Source: Sphingopyxis sp. (GTDB lineage: Bacteria > Pseudomonadota > Alphaproteobacteria > Sphingomonadales > Sphingomonadaceae). From it: a stretch of 9,840 nucleotides of DNA. Location of the stretch: positions 1-9,840 of the forward strand of contig JAAUPH010000069.1 of NCBI GenBank assembly GCA_012035435.1, given 5' to 3'. Position 1 is the stretch's first letter. Each line of letters begins with the position of its first letter. The position numbers and the translations under genes are program-made. The notes beneath the pieces are model-generated. The model was given only the letters and a program-made list of their open reading frames with translations, did no database searches and was not told where the DNA came from. Shown here piece by piece: positions 1 to 7,261 of the stretch.

Positions 1-565
1 CATTATTACAACGACGCTGGCGATGATCGGGCCCGACGGCGAGATTCAAGGCGTATACCGTAAGAGCCACATTCCCGACGGGCCGGGATATGAAGAGAAA
101 TATTATTTCCGCCCTGGCAACACGGGGTTCAAGGTGTGGGACGTCTTTGGTACCCGGATCGGGGTCGGCATTTGCTGGGATCAATGGTATCCCGAATGCG
201 CGCGCGCCATGGCGTTGATGGGGGCGGAGCTGCTCTTCTATCCCACCGCGATCGGCAGCGAACCCTATGATGCCGAACTCGACACCAGCCATATGTGGCG
301 GCGGGCAATGCAGGGCCATGCCGTGTCCAACTGCATGCCGGTGATCGCGGCCAACCGGATCGGGAGCGAGGATGGCCAGCGCTTCTATGGCCACAGCTTC
401 ATCACGAACGAATGGGGCGATCTGATTGCCGACTATGGCGCCGATGAAACCGGCGTGTTGGTCGCCACGCTCGACCTCAATCTTGCGGCCAAGCACCGTG
501 CGGGCATGGGGTTTTTCCGCGATCGGCGGCCCGATCTTTACCGCCGTCTCGCAGAGGATTTCTGA
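1..565 (+). CDS. aguB: N-carbamoylputrescine amidase, C-terminal part (5' end outside window, probable frameshift near base 13)
   Basis: This nitrilase-superfamily amidohydrolase converts N-carbamoylputrescine to putrescine, CO2 and ammonia, the last step of the agmatine route to putrescine; the family is cytoplasmic. About 187 codons are present out of a usual total near 290. The catalytic lysine is visible in YRKSHIPDGPGY and the nucleophilic cysteine in GICWDQWYPE. The catalytic glutamate would lie upstream of the window. The stretches FYPTAIGSEP, WRRAMQGHA and FRDRRPDLY are hallmarks of the AguB branch and separate it from other nitrilases. The main frame runs from base 2 to a TGA at 563-565. 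The first residues expected for the family (HYYN before TLAMIGPDG) lie in frame 1, so one extra base near 13 probably breaks the gene. The 3' end overlaps the convergent PilZ gene by 28 bases. Family identity is secure; the specific substrate is inferred from similarity. Confidence 0.88.
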   Translation, partial: IITTTLAMIGPDGEIQGVYRKSHIPDGPGYEEKYYFRPGNTGFKVWDVFGTRIGVGICWDQWYPECARAMALMGAELLFYPTAIGSEPYDAELDTSHMWRRAMQGHAVSNCMPVIAANRIGSEDGQRFYGHSFITNEWGDLIADYGADETGVLVATLDLNLAAKHRAGMGFFRDRRPDLYRRLAEDF

Positions 566-1197
566 ACTGCAACGGCGGCTTCCAGCGTCCGGATGCTTTC
601 CATATCAGCGCGGTCAAGCGGCTGGGTGAGCCAAAGGCCGCCTTCGCGGCCGCGCGACCAGCGAACAATCGCCTTGCGCACGATCCGGCCGAGGACCAGC
701 TCAAGCTGCGTTCCGGTCTTGACCGTACCATCATGAACAAAACCAGCGCCCTGCTGCGACAAGTTGGTCAGTTCAATCGGCTGCCAGCCGTCGCGCAGCA
801 CGGCCCGGCCGCTCGTTTGCACCGGAATACGCGGCTGACGATAGCCCCGTGCGGCCTGTTCGACGGCGAGGCGTTTGAGCAGTGCCGGCCCATCAATTTC
901 TTCGTCGAACGCGACGCCGCATCTCCCATCGTCGCACCACACAACGCTGGCATCGACATGGATCGTCTCGGACAGCGCGATGGTTACGCGCTCGCCCGGC
1001 TGGACCGCTGCCTGCGTCGACAGCATCATCCCGCCGTTTGAAATATTGCGGACCAGCCAAAGCCCGGCGTCATCGACACGGATTACCTTCGCGAACCGGC
1101 ACACCGTGCGGATACGTTGGCCCTCGCGCTGATCGTCATTGCCGTTGTGCGACGAAGAACCTGGATCATGCCGAGGGAGAGGCCGCATATCATCCAT
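538..1197 (-). CDS. Tandem PilZ-domain protein
   Basis: A 219-residue soluble protein with two PilZ-like domains and no signal peptide or membrane segment. PilZ domains bind cyclic di-GMP through an RxxxR motif and a D/NxSxxG motif. Domain 1 (about residues 24-105) has R30-TVC-R34 and N51-I-S53-NG-G56. Domain 2 (about 115-210) has N145-L-S147-QQ-G150, but its arginine region reads RGYRQPR (R117, R120, R123), which does not match RxxxR exactly, so its ligand binding is uncertain. Domain order and length match a two-PilZ family I recall as common in sphingomonads, where such proteins are thought to link c-di-GMP to envelope or motility functions. The ATG at 1197 has AAGG about ten bases upstream; M4 is an alternative start. 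It is transcribed away from the PadR gene and runs tail to tail into aguB. No output domain is attached, so its partner is unknown. Confidence 0.85.
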   Translation of the reverse strand: MDDMRPLPRHDPGSSSHNGNDDQREGQRIRTVCRFAKVIRVDDAGLWLVRNISNGGMMLSTQAAVQPGERVTIALSETIHVDASVVWCDDGRCGVAFDEEIDGPALLKRLAVEQAARGYRQPRIPVQTSGRAVLRDGWQPIELTNLSQQGAGFVHDGTVKTGTQLELVLGRIVRKAIVRWSRGREGGLWLTQPLDRADMESIRTLEAAVAVQKSSARRR

Positions 1198-1299
1198 GAC
1201 ATTTTGCCTTAAAGCCGGAGCGCTGGATACAAATCCCGCTTTCGCGCCAAATCGTAAATTATCCGCGAACCATGACCCTGCGTAGATGCCGTAACATAT

Positions 1300-1319
1300 C
1301 GATACGGGAAAAAGTATCG
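1300..1319. repeat. Inverted repeat CGATAC-N8-GTATCG
   Basis: The arms at 1300-1305 and 1314-1319 are perfect six-base inverted copies around GGGAAAAA. It lies about 100 bases upstream of the PilZ gene start and about 200 bases upstream of padR. The GATAC core recurs at 1489-1493, 1495-1499 and 1513-1517 close to padR. It could be a protein-binding site; as a transcript hairpin it would be weak. Confidence 0.4.
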
Positions 1320-1478
1320 GCTGCGCGCCTGAACGACGCGCGTCGGGCTGATCGTCAAGTCGAGCGCCGTTCGCTGCATGATCTTCCGTTCAAACTGTTC
1401 GGAACGACGCCGCGCATTACGTCCGGCGAATGGCAAACCAGTAAAGCCAGTTACCGTGTTCCAGGCCAAATCCCAACA

Positions 1479-1507
1479 TGGACGGCCTGATACCGATACC
1501 CTATAGC
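1479..1507 (+). promoter_or_regulatory. Probable padR promoter
   Basis: TGGACG at 1479-1484 (five of six matches to TTGACG) is followed by a 17-base spacer and TATAGC at 1502-1507. Transcription would begin near 1514, about 12 bases before the ATG at 1526. That would exclude the upstream in-frame ATG at 1478, which lies inside the promoter. Two GATACC copies sit in the spacer and a third GATAC lies at the expected start point, a layout that would suit autorepression. Confidence 0.45.
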
Positions 1508-1525
1508 GGCGCGATACGGGGGATT

Positions 1526-2095
1526 ATGAAGCTGAGAAAACTGACCGAATCGGAAGGTCGCGTGCTGGCATTGGTCGCGCGACTGGAGGCTCCAACGGCA
1601 TATACCGTCTTTGCCGTGCTGGACAGTTCGCCAACCGGCCATGTTCACGCAAGCAAGGGCGCGGTCTATCCAATTGTTGAGCGCCTTAAGGAGCGTGGCT
1701 ATGTCAGCGCCGCGCCGGTTCCCGACAATATGCGCGGGGCTGAAACGCTCAGCGTCACCGACGAAGGTCTGGCGGCGATCAAAGAGTGGGTAACCGACCT
1801 GCGCGACGAATTTCTACTTCCCTATGATCCGCTCCGCGCGCGCATCCCCTCGCTCCAGTTCCTCTCGCAGGAGGAACGGCTGCGGTGGGTAGCGACGCTC
1901 AAGCAGCTGAATCAACGCAAGGTCGACGAGGTTGAAGCCTATCAAGCGCAGGTCGAAATGTCCTATGAGACGATCCACCACAGCGCGGCCTTTTTCGCGC
2001 TCGGCGCCCAATCAAAGTGGCTCGACAAGCTACTCATCGAACTGGTCGAGGGGAAACTCAATATCCGCCCGACCAAGCTGCACGAGCCCGAATAG
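1526..2095 (+). CDS. PadR-family transcriptional regulator
   Basis: A 189-residue DNA-binding protein. The N-terminal half (about residues 8-90) has the PadR winged-helix pattern: a first helix beginning SEGRVLALVARL, then the recognition region KGAVYPIVERLKERGYV (the YPxLxxLxxxGx signature), then a wing ending in LSVTDEGLAAIKEW. The C-terminal half, roughly residues 95-185, is a charged helical region as in the dimerisation domain of Vir_act_alpha_C-type PadR proteins. PadR proteins are usually repressors whose ligand and target differ between members. The frame opens at an ATG at 1478, but I chose 1526 because the family starts just before KLTESEG and a promoter overlaps the upstream ATG. 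GGGGGA lies directly before 1526, closer than a usual ribosome binding site. It ends seven bases before the convergent GNAT gene. No neighbouring transporter or enzyme gene identifies the target; the GATAC repeats upstream may be its own operator. Confidence 0.85.
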   Translation: MKLRKLTESEGRVLALVARLEAPTAYTVFAVLDSSPTGHVHASKGAVYPIVERLKERGYVSAAPVPDNMRGAETLSVTDEGLAAIKEWVTDLRDEFLLPYDPLRARIPSLQFLSQEERLRWVATLKQLNQRKVDEVEAYQAQVEMSYETIHHSAAFFALGAQSKWLDKLLIELVEGKLNIRPTKLHEPE

Positions 2096-2102
2096 CGGGC
2101 CG

Positions 2103-2669
2103 TCATGCCGCATACATCGACGGTGCGTTCAAGCTTTCATCGCCCCGCAAATTGCGCACGAAGCGAAGGCTGTCTTCGTCACGCCCTCTTGCTGCGGCAT
2201 AGCGCCGTTCACGGCCGACAAGCGCAAAGCCAAGCCGGTCCAACAGCTTGATGCTGGCGGTATTGGGCGGGGCGCAATAAGCCTCGATCATGTTCGCGGA
2301 AAAGCCAGTCAGGCCCTGATCAATAACCGCAGCGACAGCTTCAGATCCGAAACCGCGCTGCTGATAGGCCTCCCCCAGCCAGTAGCAAAGTTCGAGGACG
2401 GAATCCTGCCGGTCTGATCGGCCAACCCGAAGCCAGCCGATCAGATGGAGGTCGGGTTTCAGGAACACCGCCCAATCGACCCAATGATCCTGCTGCATTG
2501 CACATCGGCTTTCGATGATGCGCGTCCGTGCCTCCTCAAAGGTCAACTCATCGGGCCATGACAACTGCATTTTCGCGATGGTCGGTGACATGAGCGCTGC
2601 CATGGGGATGGCATCGGCCAATTCGACGGGCCGCAGGAAAAGCCGGGGGGAGATGATAGCCAGGGGCAC
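2103..2669 (-). CDS. GNAT family N-acetyltransferase (RimJ/RimL-like)
   Basis: A 188-residue enzyme of the GNAT fold that transfers acetyl from acetyl-CoA to an amine. Its pattern is that of the Acetyltransf_3/RimJ-RimL group: it opens with SPRLFLRPVELADA, the acetyl-CoA pyrophosphate loop is Q103-QRGFG-108 (Q/RxxGxG), and a CAPPNTASIKLLDRLGF segment near residues 133-149 contains the conserved asparagine N137. It could modify a protein N-terminus, a ribosomal protein or a small molecule; the sequence does not decide. The start is a GTG at 2669, nine bases after GAGGG. An ATG five bases upstream is out of frame, and the GTG gives the normal family length. The GAGGG lies in one arm of a six-base inverted repeat that could hide it in the mRNA. 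It follows the TonB receptor gene on the same strand but is separated from it by about 200 bases and a strong terminator, so it is probably its own unit. Confidence 0.86.
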   Translation of the reverse strand: MPLAIISPRLFLRPVELADAIPMAALMSPTIAKMQLSWPDELTFEEARTRIIESRCAMQQDHWVDWAVFLKPDLHLIGWLRVGRSDRQDSVLELCYWLGEAYQQRGFGSEAVAAVIDQGLTGFSANMIEAYCAPPNTASIKLLDRLGFALVGRERRYAAARGRDEDSLRFVRNLRGDESLNAPSMYAA

Positions 2670-2678
2670 GGCATGAAA

Positions 2679-2696
2679 CCCTCAGATGATTGAGGG
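2679..2696 (-). promoter_or_regulatory. Inverted repeat covering the ribosome binding site of the GNAT gene
   Basis: On the minus strand CCCTCA, a six-base loop ATCATC and TGAGGG form a perfect six-pair hairpin that ends ten bases before the GTG start codon. The GAGGG that should bind 16S rRNA lies wholly in the 3' arm. Folding would hide it and lower translation. Whether it folds and responds to anything is not shown by sequence. Confidence 0.45.
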
Positions 2697-2820
2697 CACA
2701 GTCTATCGACTGGCGGCGCGTCGCCACCCACTTCTCGACCAATTGCGGATTATTACCGGCGAAGGTCCAGACGTCAGACGATTGTCGATGCAAGACACTG
2801 GGGCTGGGACGCGCAAAGGA

Positions 2821-2850
2821 CGACGCAGCGCCGCACGCGGCGCTGCGTCG
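2821..2850 (-). terminator. Strong hairpin downstream of the TonB-dependent receptor gene
   Basis: A perfect 13-pair stem (CGACGCAGCGCCG at 2821-2833 against 2838-2850) closes a four-base loop, 19 bases after the receptor's stop codon. On the minus strand it is followed by TCCTTTGCG, a poor T-run. It is a good candidate for termination or 3'-end stabilisation, and separates the receptor from the GNAT gene. Confidence 0.7.
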
Positions 2851-2868
2851 CCTCACTTTCAAACGCGA

Positions 2869-5800
2869 TCAGAGGCGCGCGCGAACCCCGGCGTAGAAGA
2901 AGCGGCCACGGTTGTCGTAAATGCCCGTGGTCGTCGTCAGGCCTGCGGGACCCGGGCCGATGCCAGTGAAACCAAGCGGCGGCTTGCGGTTGAACGCATT
3001 GTCGACGCCCAGGTAAAATTCGCTATCCTCGTTAAATTCAATCCCGACCCGGAAATTATGGTAGAAAACATCGGTCACAAAGGGATTGGGGAATTGGTCG
3101 GCATTAAGCGGGTTCTGGCCGTTGACGCCATTAAAGGATTCGAACAGCCCGACATATTGCTTGCCGATGTAGCGCGCGCTGTAGGTCAGATTGACGCCGC
3201 CGGTGGTTGCCAGATTGGCGCGGAACAGCACTTCATCCTTGGGGTCACCCAATTCCTGCAGCAGCACATTTGCGAAGTTCGGGTTGACCGGGCTTTCGAA
3301 ATTGGACCGTTCGAGCACATGGGTCCAGGTCGCGCGCAGATCCAGCAAGCCCAATCCGTCAATCTGACGGCGATAGGCGGCTTCAAAGTCGAGCCCGCGC
3401 GCGCGGCGCGAGGCAAAGTTGAGCGAGGTGAGCAGATAGCTGCCTTCCAAGACCCGTCCAACTTCTTCACCCTGCGGCCCAAGGCCCGGCCCCGCGTTAC
3501 GGCGGAAGAGGGTGCAGAATTGATTGTCGATGGTCGGCAAATCGACACACTGGTTAAGCGCGGTTTGCGCAGCAACCGATGAGATGACGTCCTTTACCTT
3601 CACATCATAATAATCGACCGACAGCGTCAGGCCGGGCACCCAGCGCGGCTGCAAAACTCCGCCGACGGTGAAGCTGTCAGACGATTCCTCTTTGAGATTG
3701 GGGTTGCCGGTGGTCACGCCGACCGGCGTCGAATTATAAACAAAGTCAAAATTGGCCGGAACGCCCAGTGCAAGGCAGTTGGCGGCGCGAAAGCTGGTCC
3801 CGGTCCCGCGGTTGCGCAGCGAGCAGGGATCGTTCGGAATGGCGATGAAGGTCGCCGAGGGGGCCGCAAATTGTTCGCTGAGCAATGGTGCGCGCACGGC
3901 GCGGGACCAGTTGGCGCGGAACCGCAGATCCTGCACCGGGGCCCATTCGCCGCCGACATTCCAGGCGAACACGCCGCCGGTCGAGCCGGAGTAATCGGCA
4001 TAGCGACCTGCCGCGGTAAAGGTCAGCGCCTCAAAGAAGGGCTGATCCGCGAGCAGCGGTATGCGAATTTCGCCGAAGACTTCTTTCACCTCCAGCGGGT
4101 CGGACTCAAAGGTCGAAACGGCGTTGAACACCGTATAGCCATTGCGCGACAGCGGATCGAGCTCATAGCTGTTTGTCTCGCGGCGATACTCAGCGCCCAC
4201 CGCGAAACCCACCGGCCCGCCCGGCAATTCGAACAGCTGGCTAAGGTCGCCCGACATGAAAGCGTTGGCCACGAACTGGGTGATCTTGCCCTTTGCGAAC
4301 GTGTCGTTGGTGACATAGGCGGCCTGTTGAGGGGTGAACTGTCCGCCAAAATAGTTGAGCGGAACGCAGGCCGCGACATCAGCAGCCAAAATGGCCGCGC
4401 GTTCGGCTGCGGACAGATTGGCGCCCGCCGTTGACAGGCCTACGCGCGCCGTCGGATCGAAGGAAGAGCGGCAGGTGATGGCGCTGGTCGGCGTTTCGCG
4501 CGCGGCATCAAGCGCCAGCAACAGCCGCTGGCGGTTGATGTTGCCCAGCCTTGTTTCCGTTTCCTTGAACTCGCCGTAGTTCGCCGAGATTTCGTAATTC
4601 CAGTCGTCATTGAAATCGCCGCGCAGGCCGACGACCGCCCGATAGGTTTCACGCTCCACCCGCTGTTCGCGGCGACCAAGGTCCAAAAAGGATTCTTGCA
4701 GGCGGACGCGGAACGTACCCGCATTGATCGCCGCAATGTCCGCAGGGGTCAGCGCGCCGCCGACACCCGCCACCGTGCCGGTGCTGCGCCCCGTCGTCAG
4801 CAAGGTGTTGGTGATGAGCGTGCGCGCCTGCGCCGAAAGGAAGGGGTTGTCGAGGCGGAAGAGCTGCCGCTGGTCGCCAGCATTGCCCGCGCTGACAATA
4901 AAGCCGGGGCCATTATTGCCGGTGCCGACCGATTTGATGCGCGAGTATTTGAGTTCGGTGAACAGTTCGGCTGCGTCAGAAAATTCAAATCGGCCCAGCA
5001 TGTTGGCAACAATGCGATCGACCTGCGGGGCCAGTTCAAATTCGCCGCCGCCGCGGAAATTTTCGCCGTTGCCGCCAATGAAGCTGCCGTTGGGACCTAG
5101 GCCCGTGCGCGCACCCGTTTGCGGGACCAGCGTGCCATCTGACTGAAAAATATGCGGGCAATTGTAGAAGTTGCCGAGCGGATCGGTCCCGCAATTGGCA
5201 GTGGCGGTCGGCGCCAGATTGAAGACGACCGTCCCGGTGTTGCTGAAGGTCGCGCTGCGGATGTCGCGGAAGAACTGTGTGTCCGGAATCCCATCGCTGC
5301 CGTTCGGCGTGCCGGCCGGATCGGTGTCGATGGTGATGAAGCCGTCGTTCCGCGCGATGTGCGGACGCGTTGCCCCAAAATAGCGGTCCTGACGGCCATA
5401 TTCGACGCTGAGCGCAACATTGCCGCGACCGTCGGCGAAATTCTGGCCTGCGGTAAGGCTCGCATAATAGGCACCTGCGTCGCCATAGTCGCTAATACCA
5501 GCCTGAACGCGGCCCTCAATCCCCTCGAAATTGCGGCGCAGGACAAAGTTGACGACACCGGCGATGGCGTCGGAACCATAGATGGCCGAATTGCCGCCGG
5601 TGACAATATCGACCCGCTCCACCAGCGCGGTTGGGATGGTGTTAATGTCAACCGATGTGCCGTTGAGCTGAATGTCGCCGCCGACATGGCGGCGACCATT
5701 CACCAGCACCAGTGTGCGCAACGTGCCCAGGCCTCGCAGATCGAGCAGGTTGAGCCCGGCATTGCCAAGACCCGTCACTGCAGATTGCTGTTGGCCGAGC

Positions 5801-6097
5801 GTTGAGCGGAGCTGTGGCAGTTCGTTCAAGGTATCGCCGATGGCGATGTTGCCCGTTTCAAAAAACTCCTGCCCGCCCAGCGAGGTGATGGGAACGGTCG
5901 ATTCTTCATTGGGCCGCTGGATGCGCGATCCGGTGACCACAATATCGCCGCCCCGTCTCCTCTTCTTCCGCTGCGGGCAGTGCCGCCTGATCATCAACAT
6001 CTTGCGCATGTGCCGGTGCGGATACAGCGGCAGCAATTCCGCAGAGGGCTGCGCCGGCAAAAAGCAGCGAACGGGAGAAAGCGGGGGTCAAGGACAT
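2869..6097 (-). CDS. Large TonB-dependent outer-membrane receptor (one-base frameshift near 5951-5954)
   Basis: A TonB-dependent receptor of about 1075 residues once one base is removed. It would import a scarce substrate across the outer membrane using energy from TonB-ExbBD. The open frame without correction starts at 6060 and lacks a secretion signal. In the next frame an ATG at 6097, seven bases after GGAG, begins a signal peptide (MSLTPAF.., hydrophobic core, cut predicted after AHA, residue 31). The proper frame resumes at GGDIVVTGSRIQRP, the TonB-box region. The plug (about residues 50-170) shows LRGLGTLRTLVLVNGRR, ERVDIVTGGNSAIYGSDAIA and GVVNFVLRRNFEG. The rest is a beta-barrel with repeated aromatic strands, including LRFRANWSRAVRAP, PNLKEESSDSFTVG and a final YAGVRARL; the last residue is Leu, whereas outer-membrane proteins usually end in Phe. 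Substrate is not determined; the barrel resembles large oligosaccharide/oligopeptide-type sphingomonad receptors. No transporter or enzyme partner is adjacent. Confidence 0.93.
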
Positions 6098-6125
6098 GGC
6101 AACACTCCAAAAACGAGATGCCATC

Positions 6126-6153
6126 GCTATAAAGTTCGATTCGTACTGTGCAA
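6126..6153 (-). promoter_or_regulatory. Probable promoter of the TonB receptor gene
   Basis: On the minus strand TTGCAC (6148-6153) is followed by a 16-base spacer and TATAGC (6126-6131). The transcript would start near 6119, leaving a leader of about 20 bases with GGAG before the ATG at 6097. The -35 hexamer is embedded in the inverted repeat at 6149-6165, so a protein bound there would block the promoter. Assigned by eye. Confidence 0.45.
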
Positions 6154-6165
6154 CCCTATGTTGCA
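6149..6165. promoter_or_regulatory. Operator-like inverted repeat TGCAAC-N5-GTTGCA
   Basis: Perfect six-base arms (6149-6154 and 6160-6165) flank CCTAT and overlap the predicted -35 element of the receptor promoter. The TGCAA/TTGCA halves resemble the half-sites of alphaproteobacterial Fur/Mur-type iron or manganese regulators, but the spacing is not one I can match with certainty, so the binding protein is unassigned. Confidence 0.5.
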
Positions 6166-6188
6166 TCGATCACGTTTTTTCGCCTAAA

Positions 6189-6205
6189 TTGCAGCAATAC
6201 TGCAA
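6189..6205. promoter_or_regulatory. Second operator-like inverted repeat TTGCAG-N5-CTGCAA
   Basis: Perfect six-base arms at 6189-6194 and 6200-6205 flank CAATA, about 60 bases upstream of the predicted -10 element. The halves face inward, whereas those of the repeat at 6149-6165 face outward. A fifth TTGCA follows at 6214-6218. Confidence 0.5.
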
Positions 6206-6464
6206 CACGGGCTTGCATAGATGCGATCCAGTGCACACCCAGCGCATTGTTTTAGGTACCGTTCGTACTTATCGATCATGTATCGGAAGCATGGATGAAC
6301 GGGCAGCAGAACGCCGACCTGGGCGGCGCATTTCGCCAATTTGGCTGTCATCAGCGACGCCATTCGGGGATGCAGCACCTCATACCAAGGTGCGCGCCGG
6401 GCGCCCTGCGCCGCCGGACCTCATGCCGACGTGGGAACTGAGATCGGGATCTGAGGTTTAAGCA

Positions 6465-6490
6465 AAGGGGTGGGCTCAGCCCTACCCCTT
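6465..6490 (-). terminator. Stem-loop overlapping the purC stop codon
   Basis: On the minus strand AAGGGGT pairs with ACCCCTT and GGGC with GCCC around a three-base TGA loop, giving an 11-pair stem with one bulged base. The tract TTTGCTT follows. The UAG stop of purC (6482-6484) lies inside the 5' arm. It may act as a weak intrinsic terminator for purC. Confidence 0.55.
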
Positions 6491-7261
6491 CTTCTTTCGG
6501 TGGCTGTCCAGGTCAAGCACCGCATTGTCCGTGCCCTCACCCTGAAGCAAACCCAGTCGCCGGGCGACTTCCTGATAGGCTTCGACTTCGCCGCCGAGGT
6601 CGCGGCGGAAGCGGTCTTTGTCGAGCTTCTCGTTGGTCTGCATGTCCCACAAGCGGCAACCATCTGGGCTGATCTCGTCGGCGAGGATGATGCGGCTGAA
6701 GTCGCCTTCGAACCAGCGGCCAAACTCCAGCTTGAAGTCGACAAGGCGGATGCCGACCGCAGCGAACATACCGCTCATGAAATCATTGATGCGGATCGCC
6801 ATGTCCTGGATATCGTGCAGCTCTTCCTGGGTGCACCAATTGAAGCAGGCGATATGTTCCTCCGCCACCAGCGGGTCGCCGAGTGCGTCGTCCTTGTAGC
6901 AATATTCGATCAGCGTGCGGGGCAGCGGCGTGCCTTCTTCGAGGCCCAGCCGCTTGGACAGCGTGCCGGCGGCGACATTGCGCACGATCACCTCGATCGG
7001 CACAATCTCCACGCGGCGGATCAGTTGTTCGCGCATGTTGAGGCGGCGGATGAAATGGTGCGGCACGCCGATATTGCCGAGCAGGGTGAAGACATGCTCG
7101 GAAATGCGGTTGTTGAGCACGCCCTTGCCATTGATCGTGCCGCGCTTTTGCGCGTTGAATGCGGTCGCATCATCCTTGAAATATTGGATCAGCGTATCGG
7201 GCTCTGGCCCTTCATACAGGATTTTGGCTTTGCCTTCATAGATTTGGCGGCGACGAGCCAT
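6482..7261 (-). CDS. purC: Phosphoribosylaminoimidazole-succinocarboxamide synthase (SAICAR synthetase)
   Basis: A 259-residue cytoplasmic enzyme of de novo purine synthesis that uses ATP to join CAIR with L-aspartate, giving SAICAR. The protein is complete and highly conserved. [13 protein letters not shown] (residues 6-18) forms the N-terminal nucleotide-binding strands, followed by [37 protein letters not shown], the [10 protein letters not shown] segment and [15 protein letters not shown] lysine-rich tail RKKKG ends the protein. The frame opens further upstream, but I chose the ATG at 7261: it gives the classic [10 protein letters not shown] start and has AAGGG eight bases before it. It is separated by 116 bases from the CoA-transferase gene upstream on the same strand, with a likely promoter in between, so it is probably transcribed on its own. 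In many alphaproteobacteria purC lies next to purS/purQ; that is not so here. Identity is essentially certain. Confidence 0.97.
   Translation of the reverse strand: MARRRQIYEGKAKILYEGPEPDTLIQYFKDDATAFNAQKRGTINGKGVLNNRISEHVFTLLGNIGVPHHFIRRLNMREQLIRRVEIVPIEVIVRNVAAGTLSKRLGLEEGTPLPRTLIEYCYKDDALGDPLVAEEHIACFNWCTQEELHDIQDMAIRINDFMSGMFAAVGIRLVDFKLEFGRWFEGDFSRIILADEISPDGCRLWDMQTNEKLDKDRFRRDLGGEVEAYQEVARRLGLLQGEGTDNAVLDLDSHRKKKG

Larger units (their letters stand above)
1198..1525. other. Divergent intergenic region between the PilZ and padR genes
   Basis: This 328-base stretch separates two divergent genes and should hold both promoters. I see no credible gene in it; the short open frames resemble nothing I know. 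It contains an inverted repeat CGATAC/GTATCG at 1300-1305 and 1314-1319 around an eight-base A-rich loop, and the palindrome TATCGATA at 1297-1304. Near the padR end there are three GATAC copies at 1489, 1495 and 1513. A likely padR promoter lies at 1479-1507. No convincing -35/-10 pair for the PilZ gene could be picked by eye. Confidence 0.6.
6098..6481. other. Upstream region of the TonB receptor gene; no gene seen
   Basis: This 384-base stretch lies between the receptor start and the purC stop, both on the minus strand. The part nearest the receptor (6098-6218) holds a probable promoter and a cluster of TTGCA half-sites. The part from about 6220 to 6460 contains the six-base palindrome GTGCAC (6231-6236) and a short inverted repeat AGATC-GG-GATCT (6441-6452), but otherwise nothing I can name. 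Short open frames here have no recognisable protein. The purC terminator hairpin lies at the far end. Confidence 0.6.

Noticed and set aside
1389..1403. GTTC-N5-GTTC resembling a LexA box upstream of padR
   Set aside because: The spacing is five rather than seven bases, so it does not fit the alphaproteobacterial LexA site.
1209..1469. Possible small gene of 86 codons on the minus strand between the PilZ and padR genes
   Set aside because: No similarity I recognise, no clear ribosome binding site, and it occupies the divergent promoter region.
2686..3582. Open frame of 298 codons on the plus strand, and others antisense to the TonB receptor (3871-4434, 5152-5805)
   Set aside because: They lie opposite a clearly conserved receptor gene and show no recognisable protein pattern; long antisense frames are expected in GC-rich DNA.
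5945..5960. Phase variation by slipped-strand mispairing as cause of the TonB receptor shift
   Set aside because: The run is only four Gs long, too short for frequent slippage, and similar shifts occur in unrelated genes in this window.
6184..6378. Possible 64-codon gene on the minus strand upstream of the TonB receptor
   Set aside because: It runs across the operator-like repeats, with no recognisable motif or ribosome binding site.
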